A DNA stretch of 25,000 nucleotides from Tubiluchus corallicola (Eukaryota; Priapulida; Priapulimorpha; Priapulimorphida; Tubiluchidae). The notes below the pieces were generated by a model that did no database searches, had not been told where the DNA came from, and saw only the letters and a program-made list of their open reading frames with translations. Of the stretch, positions 16,708 through 25,000 are shown in pieces. The translations under genes and the position numbers were made by a program. How positions within the stretch are numbered: position 1 is the stretch's first letter; each line of letters opens with the position of its first letter. The stretch is taken from the NCBI GenBank assembly GCA_030141605.1, contig JAQGDQ010000800.1, positions 62,501 through 87,500 of the forward strand, given 5' to 3'.

Positions 16708-17277
16708 ATGTGGTTTCTTGGCGTTTTTCTACTAATATCTATCAGTTCTGCAAGCGACGTACCTTGCACTTGCAACTGTTACTGCAAGGTTGATAGCTCG
16801 GCACTTTCGCGGCCGCAAGGACCCAACCCCGGCAGGACGTCCTGTCCCGGTGGCTTCCTACGACACGAAGACAATTGCTACTACTTCTCTCGCCCCGAGG
16901 AAAATTACAACTGGTTTGGAGCAGCCAACTTGTGTAAGCAAAAGGGCAGCGAACTGGTAACGATAGATACCAGAGAGGAAGACGACTTCATCCGCGGATA
17001 CTTGAGTAAAAACTACGATTCCTCTTACAGTTTCTGGATTGGTTTAAACAGTTTGGAAAACTTCGACAAGTGGGTGTGGTTGGAAACGGGGCGTGAAGTG
17101 ACGTCCTACGTGAACTGGGCTTCAGCTACTTCTGAACCGAATCGACGTGAAACCGAGCATTGTGGGATACTATGGTTTGCTCTTTCTCGTAACTGGGCAG
17201 ACGCAATTTGTTATTGGCCGCATAATCCTCAGCTTCCGTATCCTATTGGATACATATGCAAGACACGACTATTATGA
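16708..17277 (+). CDS. Secreted C-type lectin-like protein, single CTLD
   Basis: The 189-residue protein starts MWFLGVFLLISISSAS, a clear signal peptide. A cluster of four cysteines follows at 20, 22, 24 and 26 (CTCNCYC), then a linker rich in P, G and S, and a long-form C-type lectin domain from about residue 46. CTLD cysteines are at 46, 57, 76, 152, 168 and 184. WIGL is at 110-113, EPN at 143-145, E at 150, and W-A-D at 163-165 where many sugar-binding CTLDs have W-N-D. EPN suggests mannose-type binding, but the missing N removes one calcium ligand, so binding is uncertain. The last loop (168-184) is longer than usual. The ATG at 16708 is the first in frame after a TAG at 16672, with A at -3. 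Coding sequence is richer in GC than its flanks and has no intron. Confidence 0.88.
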   Translation: MWFLGVFLLISISSASDVPCTCNCYCKVDSSALSRPQGPNPGRTSCPGGFLRHEDNCYYFSRPEENYNWFGAANLCKQKGSELVTIDTREEDDFIRGYLSKNYDSSYSFWIGLNSLENFDKWVWLETGREVTSYVNWASATSEPNRRETEHCGILWFALSRNWADAICYWPHNPQLPYPIGYICKTRLL

Positions 17278-17345
17278 ACATTAATTTGAACATAAATGCT
17301 TTGAAATCTGTGCTAACATCCTATTATGAACATTAATTTGGACAC
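17269..17345. repeat. Unit of the 63-bp repeat family overlapping the lectin stop codon
   Basis: CTATTATGAACATTAATTTG begins at 17269 with the last two leucine codons and the TGA of the lectin, and recurs at 17321. The distance is 52, that is 63 minus an 11-bp loss between direct AATTTG words. The same unit is repeated at 18364-18637. The lectin reading frame therefore ends inside repeat sequence, which also makes up the first part of the 3'UTR. Confidence 0.8.
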
Positions 17346-17348
17346 TAG

Positions 17349-18350
17349 CAAAGGCCCCGCAAAAGATTTTGCGTATAAATACACGTGTAATCAATAATAC
17401 GCAAACGTCCTACCAAGTCCTCATTTATAACACAAAGCCCGTAACATCCTGCCTACTTACCTAACGCAAAGCCTGTAGCACGTAACATCATGCCTACTGT
17501 ATGTCTGTTTATCTAACGCAAAGCCTGTAGCAGCTTTTTGCTGCTTATAAACTTAAAGATTTTGTATAAGTTTTTGTTATATTTTGATTTCATTTTGTCT
17601 GATTTACAGTTGAAATAGTTTTTCGATGGTTTAATTTATTATATTTTCTTTCTCGACAAATTCAGTCATTGATGTTATTATTACAACATTTCAGTTTTGT
17701 TTTTTCTTATTTGCTTTTGTTTCTTGTTTTGTTTTGTATGATTTATATTTGCCTTATTTTTCCTTGGTTTAATCTATTATATTTTTTTCTCGACAGCTTT
17801 GGTTGATCATTCTACTGTTTTTTTGTTTTTTTTGCCGGATTTTTTAGTTAATGCTCAAATTATGCATTTTCTGTTATCTTAAAAATCTCAAGTTATTTTT
17901 ATTGTGTTTGCTTCGCATGATTCACACTATTTTAGAATTGTAAATCTTTCGTTATTTAAACTATATGTTCTACAGTATTACGATACCTATCCTTCAATTG
18001 CCAAATTAACACACATCAACCGAATACAAATTTAAATTGATAACGATGCCATAATTAAGTTTATTTAATCATAACTTTTTAAGGGTGGCTGACTTGATAA
18101 CCTACGGGTTCTTCGCTGCCCTTTTCCTTTGCTTCAAAATATTTCATGTATTCCTGATACTGTATTTTTATCGTTCTAACGGAGATAATAAATAATTGAA
18201 TTGAATTGAAATTATAGACAGAGTACAATGGATGACGTCAGCACAATGGAATGCGGTCTGCAGTTTTCTAAGCGAAAATTTGCGGAAAATTGAACACCTA
18301 ATTAACTCGTCGGTACTCCTCTCGGTGGACCTGTCCTAACATATAGCCCA
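17349..18350 (+). repeat. Dispersed repeat (copy of 12230-12484) split by a LINE
   Basis: 17349-17535 and 18212-18350 match the two halves of 12230-12484. Between them lies about 670 bp of other sequence, ending at 18210 in a LINE tail. The left half is enlarged by internal tandem copies of AACGCAAAGCCTGTAGCA with CGTAACATC.TGCCTAC (17430-17535). The whole block appears to sit inside the 63-bp repeat family (17269-17345 and 18364-18637), giving a three-level nest. Confidence 0.72.
17540..18210 (+). mobile_element. LINE 3' region with (TTGAA)n tail
   Basis: The 3' part (18084-18210) reads GGGTGGCTGACTTGATAACC ... GGAGATAATAAATAATTGAA TTGAATTGAA. It is the reverse complement relative of 19196-19320 and shares its tail type with 13461-13722. 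The T-rich part before it (17540-17960) contains a 140-bp-spaced duplication (GGTTTAATTTATTATATTTT at 17627, GGTTTAATCTATTATATTTT at 17766) and no readable protein. Its left limit is uncertain. Confidence 0.6.
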
Positions 18351-18363
18351 CACCATCGTGTGC

Positions 18364-18637
18364 AAATCTGTGCTAACATGCTATTTTGAACATTAATTTG
18401 GACATAATTTGAACATAAATGCTTTGAAATCTGTGCTAACGTGCTATTACGAACATTATTTTGGACATAATTTAAACATAAATGCTTTGAAATCTGTGCT
18501 AACGTGCTATCACGAACATTATTTTGGACATAATTTAAACATAAATGCTTTGACATCTGTGCTAACATGCTATTACGAACATTAGTTTGGACATAATTTA
18601 AACATAAATGCTTTGAAATCTGTGCTAACATGCTATT
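18364..18637. repeat. 63-bp tandem array, four full units plus a partial
   Basis: Units begin AAATCTGTGCTAAC at 18364, 18427, 18490, 18553 (ACATCTG) and 18616, each exactly 63 bp apart. Because 63 is 21 codons, a minus-strand frame (18302-18670) stays open and shows a 21-residue repeat. Nothing suggests it is a real protein. The same unit occurs at the lectin stop codon. Confidence 0.93.
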
Positions 18638-19195
18638 GCTACGTTGCTTGCAGTATTCTTCTTGGAACAAACAACATGTCCGCTAACTTCGATGAACCTC
18701 GTATCAAAAACGCCACAAGACTGATTTTATTTTGATGTGGCTTGTTTAATTCCTCTTATTTTTCTGAAAAACGAAAACCTTAAACTTCTAGGCATTGAAT
18801 TAGACGTCGAATTAAAAAAAACAGAAAAAGAAAAACAATCTGATTATAGGATATAATTCGAAAGTTTTAGGGTTTTCATTTTTCGCCAATAGATGGCACA
18901 AAGTTAGTTGCTTTTTAACCCAACGCGTCAGAATGGAAAGTAAGTTTGCAAGGAGGCGCATATGTCTTTTTTGTGGCATTGCTATAGATTTCTCAAATAT
19001 TTGCACTGTGTCGCCACCTATTCATGTTATCTTGAATTATTGCTTTCTTCGTACATCTGTAGATGCATCAATCGTATGTGTAAAATGTTGCAGTAACACG
19101 ATTTTCTAATGTTTGTGAATTCGAACAGGAGTTTTGATTTTTGATTTTTTTGACATCAGTTTATTCGCTTGTCGTAAATGCATACTGGCGATCTT
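18638..19195. other. Intergenic spacer
   Basis: No gene is recognised. CCAATAGATGGCA (18886-18898) resembles a CTCF core, and TAGGTGGCGACAC on the minus strand near 19012 is an inverted relative. The pair could equally be the ends of a 130-bp MITE. Confidence 0.35.
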
Positions 19196-19320
19196 ACCGA
19201 TTCAATTTAATTCAAAGGTTTATTTATCTCTAAGATAATATTTATAACACAAATACAACAAATTATGTAAGGTGTGTAGAGATGGGGTGGCGAAAGACCA
19301 GGTGGTCATCGAGTCAGCCA
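19196..19320 (-). mobile_element. LINE 3' end, minus orientation
   Basis: ATTCAATTTAATTCAAAGGT, TTATTTATCTCTAAGATAAT and GGGGTGGCGAAAGACC ... GAGTCAGCCACCCC match, in reverse complement, the 18084-18210 copy. Confidence 0.65.
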
Positions 19321-19585
19321 CCCCTATATAACTTAGAAATATTATAAAGCACGGCAGACTACATGGTTAAGTGAATAATGCGTGGTTAGCTCTTAAGTGT
19401 AGCAAATAAACAAGATGCAAAGCAGTTATATTATAATAATACCAATGAAAAACAAGCAAGCAAATAATGCAATTGAAAATTAAAACAACAACTGAACAAG
19501 TCATGAATGCAACCACAAAAAAGCAAGCAATCTGGTTATTCATTCTATGAATAAGTCGGTGAGACGTAAAGGGAACGTCCACTAA
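19321..19585. other. AT-rich spacer before the reverse-transcriptase relic
   Basis: No gene is recognised here. A minus-strand open frame (19367-19582) has a hydrophobic composition typical of AT-rich non-coding DNA. Confidence 0.35.
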
Positions 19586-19960
19586 GAAGTGGTCAGACCC
19601 GCTCTAATTTATGGGCTGGAAGCAGCTTCTCTAAAGAAGACCGAATAGAAGAAAATGGGTGTGGTGGAGATGAGGATGTTCAGATGGATGGTGGGAATAA
19701 CAAGAAGAGGTAAAATTAGAAATAACAATATCAGAGGAACAGTAAAAGTAGTGGAATCCTCGCAAGATTGCGATGGTATGGACACCTGAAAAGAAGAGTC
19801 GGTGAAGATCATGTGGGAAGGGAAGACATAAATGAAGAGATGGTCAACAACAGGAATGCGTGGAGAAGACTCATCACAACGGCGACCCCGAATAGGGAAA
19901 AGCTGGGAAGAAGAAGAAGAAAGTTTACTCTTATTAGAGTAATTACTAACTAACGTATTT
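19586..19960 (+). pseudogene. LINE reverse transcriptase C-terminal remnant (RWYGH type)
   Basis: The first frame from 19586 reads VVRPALIYGLE, then a TAG stop near 19647, then VEMRMFRWMVGITRRGKIRN and IRGTVKVVE. A frameshift near 19756 leads to ILARLRWYGHLKRR and EDHVGRE, ending at 19953. The order R-P-x-L-x-Y-G-x-E, E-M-R-M-x-R-W-M-x-G-x-T, K-I-R-N..I-R-G and R-L-R-W-Y-G-H is a widespread LINE reverse-transcriptase C-terminal signature in animals. A second segment between VKVVE and ARLRWYG seems deleted. It is a dead copy with one stop and one frameshift. The minus-strand frame at 19609-20070 is its shadow. Confidence 0.8.
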
Positions 19961-20811
19961 TTTATCATTTTTAAGCTATAATCAAAGCTTATTAAATTCT
20001 TATCAATTATCAAAGCTCTGCAATCATAATTAAAGTAGACTGTATTGTTTTTAAATTCCTTGATGTACAATAAACCTCAGCAAATTAAAACAACCGATTC
20101 TAATTACGAAATACCCAGTAAATAATGAAATACGGCAAAATGACTCTAATTATGATTTAAAACGATCAGTAAATAATGAAATACTGAACATAATAAATTA
20201 ATTTAATCTATTTGTATATCTTTGTGCTGACTCGCAAGCGGTATGGGAAAACTGTAAGATAGTTTGAATACTTACTCTACGAATCATCTGTGTTGCTGAC
20301 GTTTCGCTGCAATACTGCATTGTGCTGCACCCTGGCGGCGATTGTCACAAACTTTTTGCCAGACAAGCGGACAATGAATTATCAAACGAGAGAATGGCTG
20401 TTTGCTTGGTGCATAACCGTAATACCATTATCCAATTCATAATGACATTAATTAACTACACTTTAACAAAAATTTAAGTTAAATTAGTCATCAAAAGAAA
20501 TTATTGTTTAATTATGCATTTAATTACGTTTGGAAGTTAAAAATGACAATCAGTAGTATCCGATACTTAAAACGGTTTGAGCATTTTAACACATAGGCCT
20601 ACTACCAGCCTAGATTCAACATCTAAATTACAATAAAATTTTATTGATTTTTTTGCCTTGTTCTTCATTGACTCATTAATTAAATTACTAATGATTAATA
20701 ACTGTAGAATTGCAGAATTATAATTACACATTGACAAAAGTTAACACCATGAGGTCTTGGCGTTAGTTGCTGTTGTCGTTGTTGGAGTTACAAACTTTCA
20801 TTTCTGGTTGT
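19961..20811. other. Long AT-rich spacer, no gene seen
   Basis: The stretch 20095-20185 repeats GAAATAC and CAGTAAATAATGAAATAC words (20116-20130, 20167-20185). The part 20280-20400 is slightly more GC-rich (GCACCCTGGCGGCGATTG) without a recognisable feature. Confidence 0.45.
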
Positions 20812-21167
20812 TGGTACAGATTATGCAAAACAAGGCATCATTGATAAATCTTTAGAGCTGATGTCAACATAGCACAATCTATTATCTTTCTTCCTACCAT
20901 TTCCACTAACACATCTTTCTACCCTTCCTGTGTGATCTAACCTTTCTCCCAGTTCTTTTTTTTTGTTCACTCATCCAGCCTTTTTTGATCTGGTTCACAT
21001 GACAGTGGGCTTATACAAGCCTTTGCTTCTCTAGCCCACTGCAGTACAATTATTCTTTTATGATAACGATAGTGTATGAAACATAAGAATTTAATACAGT
21101 AGATGTAATAATTTTGATGTCACTGTGTGCTTAATGTCATTATATTGTACTGAACGTGATAATAACA
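20812..21167 (-). repeat. Dispersed repeat, inverted partner of 6131-6464
   Basis: This is the reverse complement of 6131-6464 with small indels. The hairpin words CAGTGGGCT and AGCCCACTG are both preserved, with a loop enlarged to about 21 nt by TATACAAGCCT. Confidence 0.75.
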
Positions 21168-21395
21168 AAAACCTCAAACATTTTCATTAACGATTCAGAA
21201 AACTTTTTTTACCACAAGTTTTCGTTGACTTTAAAAACTATTCTGGATTAACAGACAGGTTAAACTGTATTCTTAGATGTGCAATTATTGCTTTTCAAAA
21301 TGATTTTATAAAGAAGATTTCTGATTTCACAGAAATTTCATGAATCATGAATCAAACAGCAACTGTTGTGAGCGAATATCGGCAGCACCTGCTGA

Positions 21396-21599
21396 AATAC
21401 CCACTATGGAACGAACTCTGTAATCAAACAAGCAATTCTACTTTGGAATTCTCTACCATTACAGGTTAAACAAATCAAGTCCCTATCAGCATTTAAAACA
21501 AAATTAAAATCACTAATATTAACCAGATATGAAATACCATCACATCAGTACGACAACATACACACTAATTCAGAATTCATATATCCACGGCCATATTAA
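21396..21599 (+). pseudogene. LINE ORF2 C-terminal fragment (LWNSLP type)
   Basis: The open stretch reads THYGTNSVIKQAILLWNSLP, then VKQIKSLSAFKTKLKS, ending FIYPRPY and TAA at 21597-21599. LWNSLP followed by IKS-x-x-x-F-K-x-x-L-K is the standard C-terminal end of many non-LTR retrotransposon proteins. An in-frame TGA at 21393-21395 precedes it and there is no catalytic domain, so it is a 5'-truncated copy. A diverged copy of the same end lies at 746-877 on the minus strand. Confidence 0.8.
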
Positions 21600-21805
21600 T
21601 AAAATCATATTTTTTTCATTTTTTTGTGCATAGTTGTTTAATATGTTTGATTTTATTCGTCGTTACTTTCCATTAGTGCACAGTAGTTTAGATTGCACTG
21701 ACGCATTTGCCTTTAGCAGTGTAAGTTTTTATTAACTAACACTGATTGATCATCTCTGTAAAGTTTTTATCAGTGATTATCAATGTATTTTAATGGCAAA
21801 TAAAG

Positions 21806-21862
<57 letters not shown>
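21396..21862 (+). mobile_element. 5'-truncated LINE with (AT)n tail
   Basis: The ORF2 end (21396-21599) is followed by a 3'UTR containing GATTGCACTGACGCATTTGC and the signal GGCAAATAAAGATATT, then a pure AT run (about 21808-21862). This parallels the copy at 513-877. Confidence 0.78.
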
Positions 21863-21866
<4 letters not shown>

Positions 21867-22142
21867 GGAAAGAAAAAGCCAGTCAACATGTTTGGTTTAT
21901 TTTACTGTTATCACTTAAACTTAGAAAAATATAGCAAAAAAGTTCGCAAAGAACTGCCCAAAAAGCACAAAATCAGAATTTACTATTACTAACGCAAAAC
22001 ATTACAAAATTAGCTGTCTAATGTTTTTGTAAAAACTTATTATACTTTTGGTGAAGACTAACTGTGTGCTGCTTTTCTTCAAGACGAATGACGTCACTGG
22101 AGGAAGAATGGACATTGAAAACGGAGGTTCCAAAGCAATTAA
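21863..22142. other. Spacer ending in the TTAA target of the next element
   Basis: No gene is seen. TTAA at 22139-22142 is the left target duplication of the piggyBac-like MITE. Confidence 0.4.
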
Positions 22143-22600
22143 CCCTTTCAGTCCCAAATTATTTTTTAATAATAAAAAAATTTTTGGCTTGGTACTTTTA
22201 TTCAGTATGCCCATCTTGTTTACAAATAATAATAATTTTTTCTACCTGTGTCCGCGTGCTAAATATAGCCTGTATCCCACGGGATACATTGAGATTCAAT
22301 GGAAGCATAAAATGTGCTTCATTTTGCAATTGCCGATAATTTTTTAAAGTATTTAAGACATTTAGCATGCATGCTATGCTGATCTGTATGAAGTCGTCTC
22401 TAAAGTACTGTACCTTGCACAGTTTCTTATGCTATGTAGATTTTCTAGTTTGCCATTTTATCACCATTTTTAGTCTATTGTTATTGGCTTAAATCAAAAT
22501 AACTATTAACAGATCAAATAACTATCAGTTTTGAAATTTTATTAATTTTAAAGGCAGAAAATATTCTCGTATCCCACGGGATACAACGGCTTTGAAAGGG
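22143..22600. mobile_element. piggyBac-like MITE, TTAA target, internal palindromes
   Basis: The left end CCCTTTCAGTCCC and the right end, reverse complemented, CCCTTTCAAAGCC share CCCTTTCA. Both ends abut TTAA (22139-22142 and 22601-22604). CCC-type termini with TTAA duplication define piggyBac-superfamily insertions. Two identical near-palindromes GTATCCCACGGGATAC occur at 22272-22287 and 22569-22584, the second only 16 bp from the right end. At 458 bp it is non-autonomous. The overlapping open frames at 22002-22347 run across its left border and are chance. Confidence 0.78.
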
Positions 22601-22604
22601 TTAA

Positions 22605-22840
22605 AGTGATTTTACTAGTTACAAGGGGCGCTTACTGCAGTTTTATTACTAAATCCTTCTAACATTTTTCGTGAACATTGAAATAAGCACAATCTCCCAA
22701 AAAGCTTGACGTTTCCTTTAAAAACAAAAACACTCTTATTGCAAATAGTTCAACGCTGTTACCATTAATTTGTGTTATTCTGTTTTCCTTGCAACAATTA
22801 AATCGTGCAAATTTTGACAGCTAAAACACACCAGGTAGAT
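22605..22840. other. Spacer, nothing recognised
   Basis: AT-rich sequence without repeat or coding features that I can support. Confidence 0.35.
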
Positions 22841-23106
22841 ATGACTGACGTACAAAAGAGCAGGTGTGTTGTGTCTGCTCGGACAGGTATGTCATAGGCG
22901 TGTGCTCGTGCATAGCAAATTATCTCCAGGTGTGCTCAGTAAAAAACGGAAAAATCACAAATTTGTAACAAAGAAGTCTGCAAATTCGGTTCAGCGGTTC
23001 AGTCGGCACGAAAAAGTGAATAATGACGTGGCAGTTGACCTTGAAGAAATGGTGAAAAAAGTCAGATGTAGGTATAAGAAACGATTTCTTTTAAATAAGT
23101 ACAGAC
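22841..23106 (+). CDS. Doubtful coding exon(s) of an unknown basic protein
   Basis: A stretch ending in a strong donor (AGAC|GTAAGTGA, exon end 23106) is open for 59 codons back to an acceptor-like ATCTCCAG (22929) with phase 1 at both ends. It is rich in K and R (LSKKRKNHKF, KKVRCRYKKRF). An ATG at 22841 (MTDVQKSRCVVSARTG) could join it in frame across a 43-nt intron (22887-22929), but that is unusually short for an animal. No domain is recognised and no downstream exon was found before the window ends. It may be a first exon of a gene running right, or chance. Confidence 0.25.
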
Positions 23107-23154
23107 GTAAGTGAACACAAGTGCTGAGGCGAAGATAATATCTCATTCTATTTC

Positions 23155-23166
23155 GGGGGGGGGGGG
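23155..23166. repeat. Poly-G run (12)
   Basis: A run of twelve G starts a short GC-rich block (23155-23195) with CTTCCCCGGGGCCTCGCGCC. The words ACTTCCCCGGG and GGGGCCTC recur at 23595-23635. Confidence 0.85.
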
Positions 23167-23230
23167 AGTGGGGATACTTCCCCGGGGCCTCGCGCCAAGG
23201 TAACATTTTTTTGGCTTATGCGAACATACT

Positions 23231-23690
<460 letters not shown>

Positions 23691-23693
23691 TTA

Positions 23694-23790
23694 CTGATGA
23701 ACTATGAACTATGAATTTATTTTCACACATCAAAATACAATATTGTACACATTAATAAACAATAAATAAAATGATTTGAGTAGTGCGAGG
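23694..23790 (-). mobile_element. LINE-like 3' tail, minus orientation
   Basis: Read on the minus strand, ATACAATATTGTATTTTG-type AT sequence is followed by GTGAAAATAAATTCATAG and a 7-bp tail repeat TTCATAG, TTCATAG, TTCATC. An AATAAA followed by a short tandem tail suggests the 3' end of a non-LTR element. No coding part is seen. Confidence 0.45.
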
Positions 23791-24845
23791 TAAGTGTACG
23801 ACCATACGGACATTAACACACTCACCTTACTTAAATGAAAAAATTATTAAAGTTATGCGTGCTTCTGTAGATGACTTAATGTAATTGATGTAATAAAGTA
23901 AATGATGTAATAATAGCAAGGAAACAGCTGATGGTTTTACAAACGCCAAGTTAACTTAGTTTTGATGGAACGTAGGCCGGAAATGTGAATAAGTTGTAAC
24001 GCGGTTCGGATTTGAACCAAAGACCTTAGTTCTGCAAGAAACTGATATTTAAGCGAGTTGAACTTTGACATTGTATGTATTCGCCTGAAAGAATTAATAA
24101 TTATTAATGTACACTCACGTATTTAATTCTTCGGGTGTTTAATAATGCATTTCGTCTTTAAGGACTTTAGCCATATCATATGCTACATTGGACGCCAAAG
24201 TAGAAAAAACGGTGATCAACAAGACAAATTTTTTTTGCCGTACTTTTGCCTAGCCGTTGTTTAACTTACGAATCCCTGAAAAGGAATGATGACCTTTTGG
24301 GCTTCCTGGGCTGATGAAATTATTGGGGATCCCCTCCGACGAGGTACCCTATTTACATAGGAACCACATTTACATAGCTTGAAGTATTGCAAATTTCTTA
24401 TATAAACTGGAATAGCTTGTCTTTTGTTTGTCAATAAAACATACCTATTAGAATATTAGAAAAATATTAGAAAATAAGAAACACCTATTAGATATTTATT
24501 GCAAACGAAATTAGTAAGCATTTCAACACCCAATTCTCTAGTTACCGAACTTGAGGGTCCCCCAAGCTTGAGAGGCCCTGGGCTGCAGCCTATAGGATCA
24601 TGCAAACCTTTATCATAAAATATACTGTTACTAGTACAAATTAACTTCAATTCACCAACTATAAGTCCTTGAAGTAGGTCTATGTATAACTAGACATTTC
24701 TCTTTAACAGCAGTATGAAAGACTTTGAAAAATTTAATTTTAACTGATTATCTATATTCTGTAGCAACCTTTCATTGCAAATTAATTTCATTTAATCTCT
24801 GGAGGTCCCCGGAAGCCCCTGTGCTAATGCCTTAATTCGGAAGTG
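23791..24845. other. Right-hand spacer, no gene recognised
   Basis: On the minus strand GGTTCAAATCC (24018-24008) resembles a tRNA-type B box with CTTGCAGAACTAAGGTC before it, which may be a decayed tRNA-derived SINE, but no A box or cloverleaf is evident. GC-rich phrases GAGAGGCCCTGGGCTGCAGC (24570) and GGAGGTCCCCGGAAGCCCCT (24800) look like repeat pieces. No open frame is convincing. Confidence 0.35.
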
Positions 24846-24955
24846 GGTACTAAGGGTGAGCATCGAACGTTCGAATCCAATTCGAATGTTTGAGTTCGAT
24901 TCGTACGAGTTTTTTAAGTTCGAATTCGAAATTACAGATTCGAATAATTCAGCAC
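24846..24955. repeat. Cluster of TTCGAA-type palindromes
   Basis: Within about 100 bp there are ATCGAACGTTCGAATCC, AATTCGAATG, GTTCGATTCG, a perfect 12-bp palindrome TTCGAATTCGAA (24919-24930) and GATTCGAATAAT. The palindrome TCGAACGTTCGA is at 24863-24874. Such runs occur at ends of some DNA transposons; the partner end would lie beyond the right edge. Confidence 0.55.
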
Positions 24956-25000
24956 TCCAGCCACACACGTTCTTTAGCACTAAAATGTCTGAAACAGCAT

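Noticed and set aside
18302-18670. 122-aa minus-strand frame with a 21-residue repeat
   Set aside because: Direct result of the 63-bp tandem unit (63 is 21 codons); no start context, domain or signal.
19609-20070. 153-aa minus-strand frame with hydrophobic stretches
   Set aside because: Antisense shadow of the reverse-transcriptase relic at 19586-19960.
22002-22347. Overlapping frames on both strands
   Set aside because: They run across the left border of the piggyBac-like MITE and have no domain.
24001-24065. Possible tRNA gene on the minus strand
   Set aside because: A T-arm-like GGTTCAAATCC is present, but the D arm and acceptor stem do not form; at best a decayed SINE.

Overview
This is an AT-rich, repeat-dense eukaryotic window, almost certainly from an invertebrate animal. 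The evidence is spliced EGF-domain exons with GT-AG borders and introns of 2.4-4.6 kb, a secreted C-type lectin, LINE relics, and hAT, pogo-like, piggyBac-like and Harbinger-like DNA elements. The species cannot be named from sequence alone; a lophotrochozoan or other marine invertebrate is a guess. I see no rRNA, no intact tRNA, no CRISPR array and no prokaryotic operon.

Two genes are supported. (1) A secreted EGF-repeat protein gene lies on the minus strand, 14167 down to 322 and beyond the left edge. A signal-peptide exon (14080-14167) is followed by four single-EGF exons (11475-11588, 6719-6832, 2800-2913, 322-435). All exon borders are phase 1 and each EGF exon is exactly 114 nt. (2) A C-type lectin-like gene lies on the plus strand (16708-17277, 189 aa). 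It is intronless in its coding part, with a signal peptide, a CTCNCYC-like Cys cluster and one long-form CTLD. The two genes diverge from a spacer of about 2.5 kb. The lectin is bracketed by two tandem arrays: six 53/55-bp units ending 70 bp before its ATG, and a 63-bp family whose first unit supplies its last two codons and stop.

The rest is mostly layered repeats. Positions 1-2800 hold LINE relics and long (ACT)n/(AAT)n tracts. Positions 2914-6718 hold a 300-bp inverted duplication joined to an LTR-like unit, a Harbinger-like MITE, an 18-bp minisatellite and a CpG-rich patch. Positions 6880-8210 hold an old decayed satellite. Positions 8595-11384 are a nest: a pogo/Tigger-like element containing a hAT element with a degenerate 8-bp target duplication, which contains a second copy of the LTR-like unit. 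Positions 11887-13138 are an inverted-repeat unit with an unexplained GC-rich core. Positions 14429-15221 hold a TA-flanked MITE and a 33-bp relic of the same family. Right of the lectin are nested repeats, reverse-transcriptase relics (19586-19960, 21396-21599), a TTAA-flanked piggyBac-like MITE (22143-22600), a doubtful exon (22841-23106) and a long (CT)n tract.

The two genes may both act outside the cell or at the cell surface, but nothing here shows that they work together. The least explained signals are the array-bracketed lectin, the GC-rich core of the inverted-repeat unit, and the 33-bp MITE relic.
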